From: Galerina marginata
Taxonomy: Eukaryota; Basidiomycota; Agaricomycetes; Agaricales; Galerinaceae
Direction of reading: 5' to 3'
DNA: 64,000 nt
NCBI GenBank assembly: GCA_023014335.1
Contig: JAECYW010000011.1
Coordinates: 1,054,001 to 1,118,000, forward strand
Positions 23,201 through 33,735 of the stretch are shown here, piece after piece (position 1 is the first letter of the stretch; the number at the start of each line of letters is the position of its first letter). The notes under the pieces are model-generated. The model was given only the letters and a program-made list of their open reading frames with translations, searched no databases and was not told the origin of the DNA. The translations under genes were made by a program, and so were the position numbers.

Positions 23201-23454
23201 TCAACCTTGCTGCTATTTCTCCAACAGAAACGAGGACAAAGAAATTGAGGAGAAGAGGAAGATGAAGAAAGTTAGATGCAGATTCTAATCTGATAATTTC
23301 CATCGGCTTTATCAGATAAAAAGGCTATGTAGAGGTCGATCAGCACCCGGCAAATTTTGTGCCGGTCTTCCAGCAAGCGCGCCACGTGCGCCCCTGCTGT
23401 GCCGTCATTTTGACATTCACTCTCAGGCTCTGTCCTCTTTCAATTTGTCCTCAT
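23201..23454. other. Divergent promoter region
   Basis: About 250 bases between the start codons of the acyltransferase (minus) and the NACHT gene (plus). CAGATAAAAAGG at about 23313-23324 is TATA-like for the plus strand. No regulatory GATA cluster was confirmed. Confidence 0.4.
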
Positions 23455-25686
23455 ATGTATAGCAATAGCAACGTCGTAGTCACTGGTGGCCATGCGACTT
23501 ACTTAGCTGGAAATGCTGTAAATCATTTTGGTCAATCGAAACCAGGTGCGCGAAGTTTCCAGAACATATGTACTTTATTTCGTTGGCTCATGTCTTCGCT
23601 GAGCGCCTAAGGTTTTGAACGACTCGAGAAGCAAGTGGTTGCAGAAGCATTACACAACTCAGGCGAGGTATCGGATCAGCCAAAATGCCACCCAGGAACT
23701 CGCGTCGCGATTCTCGAATATCACGAGACCTGGGCAATGGCCCTAATATATACCTATCCCATCATATGGCTCCATGGACCTGCTGGGTCAGGCAAGTCCT
23801 CCATCTTGCGAACGATCGCCCAAATCCTCTTCGACCGGGGACATCTCCTCGGCAGCTTCTTCTTCTTCCGATCAGCCATTGGTCGAAATAGCTCCAAAAT
23901 GTTCATTGCTACAATCGCATATCAGCTTGCAGTTTCCATTCCTCCAACACGCCCATACATCGAAGAGGCCATCGAAAGAAATCCACTCGTCTTTTCTCTC
24001 TCGCTTTGGGACCAAGCTCAAGTCTTGATTGTTTCCCCGATCCTCGCTTTTCGCCAAGGCAATGATGATCCGTCTTTCGACCCTCGTCAGTTCCCCCGCG
24101 TCATTATCGTCGATGGTCTCGATGAATGCAACGATCCTTCCAAGCAATGCGAAATTCTTCAAGTCTTGTGTCGGGTCCTCAGGAGCCTTTCAATGCCATT
24201 TGCCGTGCTTGTGGCCAGCCGCCCCGAGCATCACATTCGTGGCGCGTTTGACCTAGGCGATCTGAACAGATCATCTTCAAGACTGGGGCTCGACAATTCT
24301 TATAACCCTGATGCAGATATAAGAAAATATCTCGTCGAAAGTTTTGGGGCAATACAGCAAAACCATCCCCTTAAATCTTGTCTTCCAATATATTCGTCCT
24401 GGCCACCCAGGGATGTCGTCAGTAACCTTGTCGCAAAGTCTTCCGGCCAATTTATCTATGCTGCAACAGTCTATAAATTTGTCAGTTCCCCCAGGCACAA
24501 CCCAGCTAAGAGACTTGAAATGATACTTGGGACTGTTGATGCCGGAAACCTGAAGCCTTTTCAGCAATTGGATAACCTTTACTCCGTAATATTTACGACC
24601 ATCGACCCCGTCGACCTCCCTGATACTCTCCGTATCTTGGGTGTCTTCTTGGCGCCATATACAGATGGCCGTTTCAAAACGCCAAAATTCCTACGCCGAC
24701 TTTTCGAGCTTGACGCCGGCGAGATACAGCACCTCTTCTTTGATTTAGAAAGTCTTCTGACCGTTGACGGCGAGAAGGAAGTTCACTTCTTTCATGCTTC
24801 ACTTGGAGATTACCTCTTCGATAACTCACGTTCTGCCCAATTTTGGATAGACTCAGGGAAGGTTTATGCTGATCTAGCGCGGCATTCTATAATCCAAATA
24901 TCCCGTCGTAAATCAAATGGCACGTATTCGCCCTACAAAAACCTCGTTACTTTTGCCTGACATTGTTTAAATAACGCGCTAGAACTCAAGGAATTTTTCC
25001 AGTCGAACAGTCTTCTTTTCTTTTCCAAAGCTGCCGCAACTCTCGAACTAAGACAAGCCATTGAAAATTGTGATCTCAAAAGTGTTGTCGATTTTTCTCC
25101 ATGGAGCTCGTGGAGCTTGGGGGCTATAAGAATGTTCTCAGATATCACCCCCACGCTCCTGCAGGCTATCGACAACTCGGTATGACTACTCCTCCTTTTC
25201 TGTAGCTTCCTTTGCCTCAAGTTCCTTCAGACATTCCCAGATGCGGACAGATTATATTTGCATAAACTTGCTGAATATGCCTCACTTATCCAACCGCGGC
25301 TTCAATTTTACTTCCAAGATTTTTCCCTTACGCAGCTTTTTATCACTGCGGCATTAGTTGAGGTGGAGTATGACAAAAGACGTGGACACTACGAAGCGCT
25401 GCGGTATTTGTTCCAAATTTCAATTGACACGTGGTATGTTAAGGAGAAGCAGCATGGGAGGTATTGGATCCTTTGTGGACGGCAATCACTACGCGGATGT
25501 TGCGTTAAACCTCATGAAATATATGACACCAGAGCAACAGATATCACTGGAATTTACAACTAAGGGAAACATAGGGAATGTCCTCCAATGCTTCCACATT
25601 ACAGGCAAAGTACTTAATGAATCGGTACCACAGACAATCCAATGCACCTTCGCCGAAGGAAATAAAGTATGTCATATGGCGGGGTA
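23455..25686 (+). pseudogene. NACHT-domain STAND NTPase gene, interrupted
   Basis: Exon 1 (23455-23545) encodes MYSNSNVVVTGGHATYLAGN, the N-terminal motif common in agaric NACHT proteins. A 66-nt intron removes the TAA at 23608, and exon 2 starts at 23612. The NACHT core is complete: Walker A GPAGSGKSS, Walker B region VIIVDGLDEC, and VLVASRPEHHI. After VHFFHASLGDYLFD the frame meets TGA at 24958, where homologues usually have Trp (FA-stop-HC). Beyond it the frame stays open with FFSKAAATLELRQAIENC, and after an intron (25181-25231) with FPDADRLYLHKLAEYA. Near 25455 the frame shifts relative to the paralogue at the right edge, whose VDDNQYADMALSLLKY matches VDGNHYADVALNLMKY here. A 1.5-kb element sits at the 3' end. 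STAND NTPases act in fungal self/non-self recognition and programmed cell death. This copy is probably dead, or shortened to its NACHT half. Confidence 0.7.
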
Positions 25687-27174
25687 AGTGGGGAAGTATT
25701 ATTCGCGAGACATTTGTCCGTTTCCATAATTTTTTGTTGTTTCTCAGATATTTGCATAGCTTTCCCTAATACTATATCTTAAGCCTCATGAAAATAAAAT
25801 GGCCTTCCCAAAAGCACTGAGCATTCCCCAGAACATATTTGGCCATTCCCAAAAAGACTTTGGCTTTCCCAAAATTTTTTATACCTTTCCCGACACTATT
25901 TCGCGTTACCAGATCCATTTTCCGTTATTTCCAAGTGATTTTACCCCGAAATTTTAAACCCAAAAACATCTCCGTCCCCGTAAACACATTTCCGTGTACC
26001 TGCCAAGGACACGGCTAATCTCGGCTTGTCAGTCGGGCGTTAAAATTATGCCTGCTTAAAAAGGAAACAGCTTATGATAGGATGTAGCGCCCGCCGCCCG
26101 CAGTTCCTGCATTTTGTGCTCTATGTCTACCTAGTTCTGATGCCTGCAGGAGAGGCGGTATTAATCTAGTAAATTCTTGAGATTTTCTGTACCTATTTGC
26201 CTCAATTTTCCAAGGTACTAACGCAGGCGATGCAGCCTGTACGATGAAATATATGATATTATTGAGTCGGCCGTTGGGCTCCAAGAATGGCCTATTTTCC
26301 AAGTTTAATGATTAAGTATATTGGATACCGGCACTGGTGCTTATATAAATCTATCCACTACATAAATTCTTGCTTTAATGCATTCAAATTTACCAAAATC
26401 GACGGTAGACTCAGCGACGCCTTCCGGGCCGATCGAAAGCGCGTAAGGTTCCTGCGATAACAGGAACGGTACACGCCTTCGACCGGCCCGGACGTAAAAA
26501 CGCATTTTATACATCTAGGTGGCGTGGTACATATGAGTATGGGTGGGTATTCATCTGAGCAATTTGATACTTGCTGCGTGTTTAGCCAAGCCCGCCTTAA
26601 GCAGTAAGCTTGGGGCCGTCAGCCTTACCTTTAGGTTATACTAGTAATTTGCATTGAAGGCATGTAACTGGCGTAAATAAATGAATACAAAGCGAGGTAG
26701 ATACAAGAAATCTACTATACTAACACCGCCTCTCGCACAAAATGCAGGAATTGCGGACGGGCGCTACATCCTACCACAAGCTGTTTCCTTTTTAAGCAGG
26801 CATAATTTTAACGCCCGACTGACAAGCCGAGATTAGCCGTGTCCTTGGCAGGTACAAGGAAATGTGCTTACGGGGACGGAGATGTTTTTGGGTTTAAAAT
26901 TTCGGGGTAAATTCACTTGGAAATGACGGAAAATGGATCTGGTAACGCGAAATAGTGTCGGGAAAGGTATAAAATTTTTTGGGAAAGCCAAAGTCTTCTT
27001 GGGAATGGCCAAATATGTTCTGGGGAATGCTCAGTGCTTTTGGGAAGGCCATTTTATTTTCATGAGGCTTAAGATATAGTATTAGGGAAAGCTATGCAAA
27101 TATCCGAGAAACAACAAAAAATTATGGAAACAGACAAATGTCTCGTGAATAATACTTCCCCACTTACCCCGCCA
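25677..27174. mobile_element. Near-palindromic (foldback-like) non-autonomous element with TA target duplication
   Basis: The arms 25677-26119 and 26735-27174 are inverted copies of about 440 bp, differing by scattered substitutions and small indels. Ends read TGGCGGGGTAAGTGGGGAAG and its complement, and TA dinucleotides flank both ends (25675-25676, 27175-27176), as in Tc1/mariner-type insertions. Similarity between the arms continues patchily into the centre (GAGGCGGTATTA... against its complement near 26690-26731). No transposase frame is present. It inserted at the 3' end of the broken NACHT gene. Confidence 0.85.
26425..26491. repeat. Nested imperfect hairpin at the centre of the foldback element
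   Basis: The left arm CCGGGCCGATCGAAAGCG... and right arm ...CGCCTTCGACCGGCCCGG pair around a short CGATAA loop between GGTTCCTG and CAGGAAC. The stem is about 30 bp with a few mismatches. It makes the element a palindrome within a palindrome. Confidence 0.75.
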
Positions 27175-27176
27175 TA

Positions 27177-28294
27177 ATGTCATTTCAATAAAAACCTTAA
27201 ACGTTTGTTGTTCATCAAGCCTAGACATTTAATAGAACGCCTATTCAATACCCTTCCCGTCATCTTATCAAAATCGTCAGTTAGACAAGACCTCCTTGAT
27301 TTTATCAATGGAAACCTGCGAAATACACAGCGCTTTGCATCCAGTCCAATGAAGGCTGCATTAAAAGCCTACACTTCGGTACGGGGTAATTTCATAGTCT
27401 CACCGAAGTAAGAATATGACGAATTCCTTGTTTGTTAGAGGGCGAATGCTCATATGACTACCGTAAATAGTGGTGACTCGTCGCGCCGTGCAACACCAGG
27501 GGTACGGCTTTCCAACCTTTGGTTGATTCGCAAGAATTGACGCATTTTTGTTCAGATTCGGTTGATGATAGAAGGCATCGTGGGGAATGAAGATGCGTTC
27601 AGTACACTGGGGATCGACAATGGTGATGATGTTCTTCTTTGGTCCTCCAATTCACTAAGCATGTCCGCGCGAAATTTCGACAACTCTCGGTTAACCCATC
27701 TAAGTGTAGGCCACAACCGCCGCAGCGCACGCGGACTCGCGGTAAATCAAGACACTCCAAGTCATTCTCGGGGGCAAGATTTCAGATCAATTACAGCAGA
27801 GGATACCATGCCTATCGCTGGCGATGGTCCAGCAGAGCAGCGGACATACGCTGGGCGAAGCAGTGAAGCGGTGGATCCCCAGTTGCCCCGTGTGCGGACA
27901 AAGCGCAGGCACTAGGCCATCCAAAAGCACCTTGCTACATACTCCGATATGTCGCATAGAGCCAGTCTAACTTGTTATTATGCCATAGTTTATTTATTCC
28001 TTACTTGTTGGAAAATAAATTCAATCTGCCTATTCGAGGATCAGAGCTCGAATCTGGCAAAGCAATATAATGTTCATTTAAATTACTATGTACATTAGAG
28101 CATGTATACCAGTTGCTTATTCGTTGTTGTCCTCTTTCGAGTGGCCTATATACGACACCTCAGGCTCCACGTTAGGTGGCTGGATTCTGTTCAGACATTC
28201 CAATGAATCCAGTTCAATCATTATGCCTCAAATAAGCACTTCACAGAACCGTATTGTATCAAAAGGGGGCGAGGAAAGGACATAAAGACAATAA
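27177..28294. other. Intergenic, no supported gene
   Basis: Short frames only (27205-27411, 27562-27915) with no recognisable domain. The first 240 bases may be the flank of the NACHT gene on the far side of the insertion, but no similarity to the paralogue was readable. Confidence 0.35.
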
Positions 28295-30205
28295 TTAGTC
28301 AGTTCTAGTTATGCCTTTTAATAAAGCTAGAGTCGGCTTTCTCAATGGCTGCGCCAGGTCCCTGGCATCAGATGACATTTCATCCTGTTCGTCTCGTATC
28401 GCCAATGGACTTGGACCTGTAAAGGCCAGTTCGTTATCCCCACAAATAGAGCGGATCCTAGCTGGAGATGGAAATATTGGAGGTAGGCTAGCCGTGAAAA
28501 TCGGGTTATCCCAGTAATGAAAGGATCCACGAGGACGGCGCTCGCGATCGAAAAGAAGAGATTTTGGCGAAGATGGGCCATCTGAAACCATTTCTTCACC
28601 CGCCTTCTTCAAATTGAGCGTAATTCTAGACATCATGGCAACCTTTGTTTCCCAGATTAGCTTTTGGAAGTGAAAGTCTGACAACACGTACAGTAATCCT
28701 GATTTGAAGATGAACTTGCTGGTCAAGTTAAGTTTATATCCTCATGATTAAATCTTACAATTGTTCCATCCTACCGATCTCTGATTAGGTGGGTGAAAAC
28801 GATTCATACGAAGTGCTTACTGAGCGACAATATTCTTTGTTCCTGGAGGAGCGGCGACAATCATAAATGTCAACACAAAGGTCACAGAAAATATCACACT
28901 TTTCATAGTCAATCAGCATCATTCATCATAATCGAGCCAAATACCACCAACCTATAGTAAAGGAGACCATCTTCAAGAAGCCTTTTGATGATGTAGCTTG
29001 CTTCTTCTCGGCGGATTGGAGGTACAGTCCGGTACAGTGTCAATCCGAAAATTATAGTGTCGTAGAGAAGAGGTACCCACGCGGATGCAGACGCCGCACC
29101 ACTTCTGAAGATGAAATTGTATCAGAGATTCTGTGTTGGACAGATGGATAAAAATGATAGTGAAATATACATAGAGGGGTCAAACACCATGCTGCAAGCT
29201 AAATGGCTCTAACAATTAGTTGCAAGTAAGGTTTTTAGTGTCCGTTTGGCTTGCCATGAATTCCCGAATTGGGGTTGTGTAACACCGCTGGAATAATAGC
29301 CCGTCAAAATCGCATCGAGTTTCCCTTTGAATGGACGTACGTTCTGCTCGGCTGATTAACCATACATTGAAGGCTGTTTCGAATATTAGGAGAGCTCCGA
29401 GGGACTTTGTTATCCATTTTTGATGCGGATACAGGGCGTTGATTCGCAGGAGCATCATGAGACCGACAACCTCAACCGCAATGACAACTGTGCAGCCTTC
29501 GTAGCGGACAAATCGTGCGCATCTGAAGTGCGTCAGCTTAAATTCGTCTGATAATGGGGTGTACTGGCACCTCTAAAAAAAAATATTGTCAACGTAGGGG
29601 AGACTAGATGAGATAGGTGGACATACTTCGAATGACCATGTAGGCGACAAATACGCTGGCAGGTTGGAAGTCAAATATCTGGAAGATTCCTCGGCATTGA
29701 GGACAGCCTACCGTAAAGATTTACAACGAAACCTAACGGAGTAAAATAACGATTCTAAAAACGCAAGGAAATAAAACCCTCGCTCGTCTTAGGCGCCAAG
29801 GCATACTAACGAAAAGAAAGAGATATATGACTAAGAAAGGAGCTCGGGTTAAGTGACGTTTGAATGATAAGGGAAAGTAGAATACTCACATAAGCCTTTT
29901 CTCTTGCCTCTCCATATTAGATCGACCTAATAAAAATTCAGAATCTTCTTTCTGGGGAAAGTGTAAGACTCACTTCGTCTGAAAAAGTGTCTATATGGTC
30001 CCAAATCAAGATCGCAAAGCTTGCAAAGCCGACGTACTGCGTAACATGCAGCGTAAGTCTTGATACGGCTGACTGGAAATACTCACGTTTGTACGGACTC
30101 TATGAAAGAGATACGTGAGCAGGAAAGAAAACAAGTCATCAGTAGTCGGAAAGGTACTCACGTGTCGGATATATCAGGAATCGCGGCAGGTATATGCTGA
30201 GGCAT
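28295..30205 (-). CDS. DUF6533-type multi-span membrane protein
   Basis: Fourteen minus-strand exons join with closing phases to 384 aa: 30205-30162, 30099-30087, 30036-29974, 29926-29890, 29830-29811, 29754-29712, 29655-29627, 29572-29565, 29522-29341, 29287-29255, 29198-29171, 29104-28952, 28898-28821, 28718-28295. The DUF6533 hallmark is present: YVGFASFAILIWDHIDTFSD, then EVDLIWRGKRKG, FNRYFTPLGFVVNLY. Further helices carry LMMLLRINALYPHQKW, PLLYDTIIFGLTLYRTVPP and VIFSVTFVLTFMIVAAP. The tail after RITLNLKKAGEEM is polar and probably cytosolic. Agaricomycetes have many such seven-helix-like proteins of unknown function. Oddities: microexons of 13 and 8 nt, and a GC-AG intron (donor GCAAGC after 29255). 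Intron 29564-29523 is 42 nt and its retention would keep the frame. Confidence 0.75.
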
Positions 30206-31606
30206 ACTGGCAACGATAAGAGGGTGGACCGGCGAAACCAATACGCCCCAGAAAGAACTTATAGCGTCCAGGATTTGTGCACCCCTATTGACAATGACGA
30301 CAATCGGTGATGTTAAGTCCTATCATACATAGATATCCGAGCATCAAAGCCACAGAATAGATTGCCTGTCATTAACCTTGCAGAACGAGGGGGCCTTCTT
30401 ACGCGTGGGTCGGGGGAAGGAAGTCAAGGGCCTTGGGGTGGATTGGCTAACTCTAGCATGGCATGGGCTGTTCGAAAAGCTTCAGTGCTTACTTTACACT
30501 TATACTTGGAATTGAACGTGGGTTGCTTAAGGTTGAGGTTGTCGACAGTCCCGCGATGTGGAGTATCTGATATACGCAAACAGAGTTGCATTCCTGACGT
30601 CTTGCGCTATGAGAGGTAAATAGAGTTAGTGATGTTCGACGCGATCCGACACTGCCTCGAGTTGAAGGGTGCTCGATCCAGTTTGGATTCAAGTAGTTCT
30701 TGTTTGCAGGTAAAAGGAACAGTGTAGGCGCCGGTTGAAATATGGTTTGTGTGTGACCGTAGTTTATTTTCCAAGCGAGTATGATGTTTTTGTGCAGAAT
30801 AAAGCAGGAACAGGTCAAAAAGTGTTTCGACGATAACGTGGAGAATATCAACAAGCAGAGAAGAATCGCAACATTCAAGAAGAGTGGAGTGCCACAGAGT
30901 ATGGCGGTTTCGTTCCATGGGGATGACGATGGGTCGCTCTTTCGGGATGTCACCGAGAGTTTTCAGGCCGGGTCATCGTACGCGCCTTCTGCACCTTGTG
31001 TGTCACTGTTACGATCTTGGATGGCGACAACACCTGAGGAATAATTTCAGTGGAGGGGAGTTGGACTCAGAAGAGCGACTTCTCGAACCATAGAACCTCC
31101 AAATGTAGTCTAAATTTGAAGAGAGATGCCGATTTGAGTACGAGATGAATGGTTGGCGAGAGCGATCTAGAGAACGTGAAGAAGAAGCACTGCTTTGAAC
31201 CACGATAGGAGCGTCCAAGAGAAATGAAGAGGCCGCCAGACTGGCTGAGGCTAAAACCTGGCTTCGAGAATGGACTTTGCCACCAGCACACAGTTCTGAG
31301 TAAGATTTTATTCTGCATCAGGTTGGCGTTCGTCACGGTATCGGCCGGAAGTCTTGCCGTCTCACTGAAAGCTTTGAGACGGTTATATTTTCTTGACAGA
31401 GATTCTCTGGGGTAAATAGAGAGTAAGCACAGTTATGCAGTCAATAAACAGTGTAAGTGTCGACCTATTCAATCAGGCAAGTCATGAAGAGCACTGCGCG
31501 CCGCTGTAGTGCTTGTTTGAAATTTAAGCTCCGATATGAGATCTTTCTCACGACTTTCTTGAGTCGTGACGTTCATGAAATCAAGGCTCTGACACTGACG
31601 ACAACA
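30206..31606. other. Intergenic, no supported gene
   Basis: Several minus-strand frames (for example 30953-30489 and 31336-31067) include hydrophobic stretches, but no start, splice chain or domain supports a gene. The last part holds the promoter of the NKAP gene. Confidence 0.35.
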
Positions 31607-33050
31607 ATGGCCACTGTTCATCCTTCCCGTATGGGTCTAATTCCTCAAGAAATGCGGGAGACGGCGTCAGAAAGGTCTAGGCGTCGTTCTCCATCTCCGA
31701 GGCGCAGGAGAAGCCCATCACCCAGAAGAAGTCGGAGCAGAGATAGAGAGAGGGATAGAGACCGAGACCGGGAGAATGGTCGGGCAAGAGATTCTGGGTA
31801 CGACGACAGGCGTACTGGAGGAGAAACTCGAGATAGAGGGCGTGAAGAATTTCGGGACAGAGCCTCGGACCCCCGACGAGCAAGCCCGGAGTACGATGAT
31901 TATCGACGGACCCAACCCCCTGCTGGAGAATCCTCAGCCCATGCTCCTTGGAGACAACAGGATAGCATGTATCCTCCAAAACGCGATCACCATTTCCAAG
32001 GTGGAAGCGGCGGCGCCAACTTTCTGGAAGCGTACGCTTAACCAACTTTTTTCGTTGTCAAATACCAACTTACATATTTTCTTCCAGCCGACGTGTGCAG
32101 CGTGCAGCACAAACTGTAAACGTTTGGCCGCCTTCTCCGAAGGCACCAGCAAGAGAATTGTGCGTGACTATCACCCCCCTGAGACAAAGTTTCTAAACAC
32201 TGTCGCTAGATCTCCTAGTCGTAAAAAGTCCAGTAAGAAGTCTAAGCGACGAAGGTCGCCGACGCCGAGCGAGACGGATTCATCAGAAGAAGAAAGAAGG
32301 CGCGAAAAGAAAGAGCGCAAGCGAGCTCGTAGGGCCCGCGAGAAGGAAGAACGAAAGGAGAAAAAACATCACCGTAGTCATCGGCACCGCACCAGTGACG
32401 AGGACAGTGAGGACGACGATGATGGCAAACGTCGCAGACATCGTAGCGAACGCTCTCGCAGTCGGACAAGCACCAAGAGCAAGAGCCCGCGTCCGAGGAG
32501 CAGAACCCCAGACCGCGATGGGATGGATGTGGACCGTGTCGAAAAAACTTTGCCTACTGCCCCTCCCGTTGCACCTGCCTCCACTTCTCATGCACGTCAT
32601 CTCTCCACTAGTCCACCACCTTCCTCCAAGGAAGGTGGTGATTCCTCGGACGAAGACATCGGACCACAACCTGTGTATAAGAAAGGGGGCACCAAAAAGG
32701 TCGACGAACGCGCTTATGGCGGTGCCCTTTTACGGGGTGAAGGTAGCGCCATGGCCGCCTTCTTACAAGATGGGACAGAGTCCCGTATCCCCCGTCGTGG
32801 TGAAATTGGTCTTACCTCAGACGAGATCGCCAAATACGAGGACGTTGGATATGTCATGAGCGGGAGTCGGCACAGGAGGATGAACGCTGTGCGCATGAGG
32901 AAGGAGAACCAGGTCATCAGTGCCGAGGAGAAGAGGGGTATTCTGAAATTGCAGAGAGAGGAGAGGGAAAGGAAGGAGGCGATCTTGAGAGATGAATTCA
33001 GCCTGCTCGTGAATGACAAGTTGAAGGGCACAGGGACAGGGCCATCGTAG
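31607..33050 (+). CDS. NKAP: NKAP-family nuclear protein
   Basis: Exons 31607-32031, 32088-32159 and 32210-33050 join with closing phases to 445 aa. The N-terminus is an Arg/Ser-Arg/Asp-rich RS-like region ([20 protein letters not shown]), then [21 protein letters not shown] highly charged Lys/Arg/Glu middle follows. The conserved NKAP C-terminal domain carries [54 protein letters not shown] and [23 protein letters not shown] homologues are nuclear and work in RNA processing and spliceosome activation as well as transcription control. Exon 2, which carries the NVWPPSP motif, is only 72 nt. No defect is visible. Confidence 0.9.
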
Positions 33051-33735
33051 GTCTGCCGCTGGAGGATTCGCAGTCTTACTCTGCCAGCAAAGTGTAACTC
33101 AAGCATTCCCAAAATGTTTATGTCCTGCTCTGTACTGACTATAATTTTTCTGCATAATACACGTCATGGTGTTTGTTCAGACTCAAGGTCGGGCAGGTAA
33201 CTTGCCCAATGTTAGCATAAGACACCCGCTTCCTTCATTCCTTTTGGCATCTTTAGCGCTGTGTGCTTCCCAGCAACGACACCTCACTTACAGTGACCCA
33301 GCCCACCCTTTTGCCAAAACAACCAAGAAGACAGGTGGTGCTGATGTGTGGGCGACTTCACGATAGCATCCTCGTCATAGCGTCTTTCCTGTATATTACC
33401 TCGGGCTTCGTTCAGACTCATTTTCTGAACCTCTTGACCGTAACTGGCCGTTAACAGGTATAAGTAATATAGGGCACTTATTCCATGGCATACAGTCTAG
33501 CGCTTGGTCAAAGCACGATTAATGGGTTGTGTGCACGATGTATAAAAATGCAGGCCCATCAAGGAAGTAGCTGATTTATTAGGCAGAAATATGACACAAA
33601 GGACCGAAAAGAATATCAGACAAGCAGCTAAAGCAAAGGAAGGGAAGCAGTTGATATTCATACTACCGAGATTTGGCTCGATTCTTATACGTTAATCTGG
33701 GTCTGACTGGTGAGACTACTATAAGGAAAGTAGAC
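33051..33735. other. Convergent intergenic region
   Basis: About 685 bases between the 3' ends of the NKAP and F-box genes. Short frames only. No repeat or RNA gene recognised. Confidence 0.5.

Noticed and set aside
23608..23610. TAA in the NACHT gene as a disabling stop
   Set aside because: A 66-nt intron (GTGCGC...CTAAG) with matching phase removes it and restores the usual N-terminal join, so only the later TGA counts as a lesion.
30489..30953. 154-codon minus-strand frame with a hydrophobic stretch as a gene
   Set aside because: No convincing start, splice chain or family resemblance. It lies upstream of the DUF6533-like gene and may be leader or intergenic DNA.
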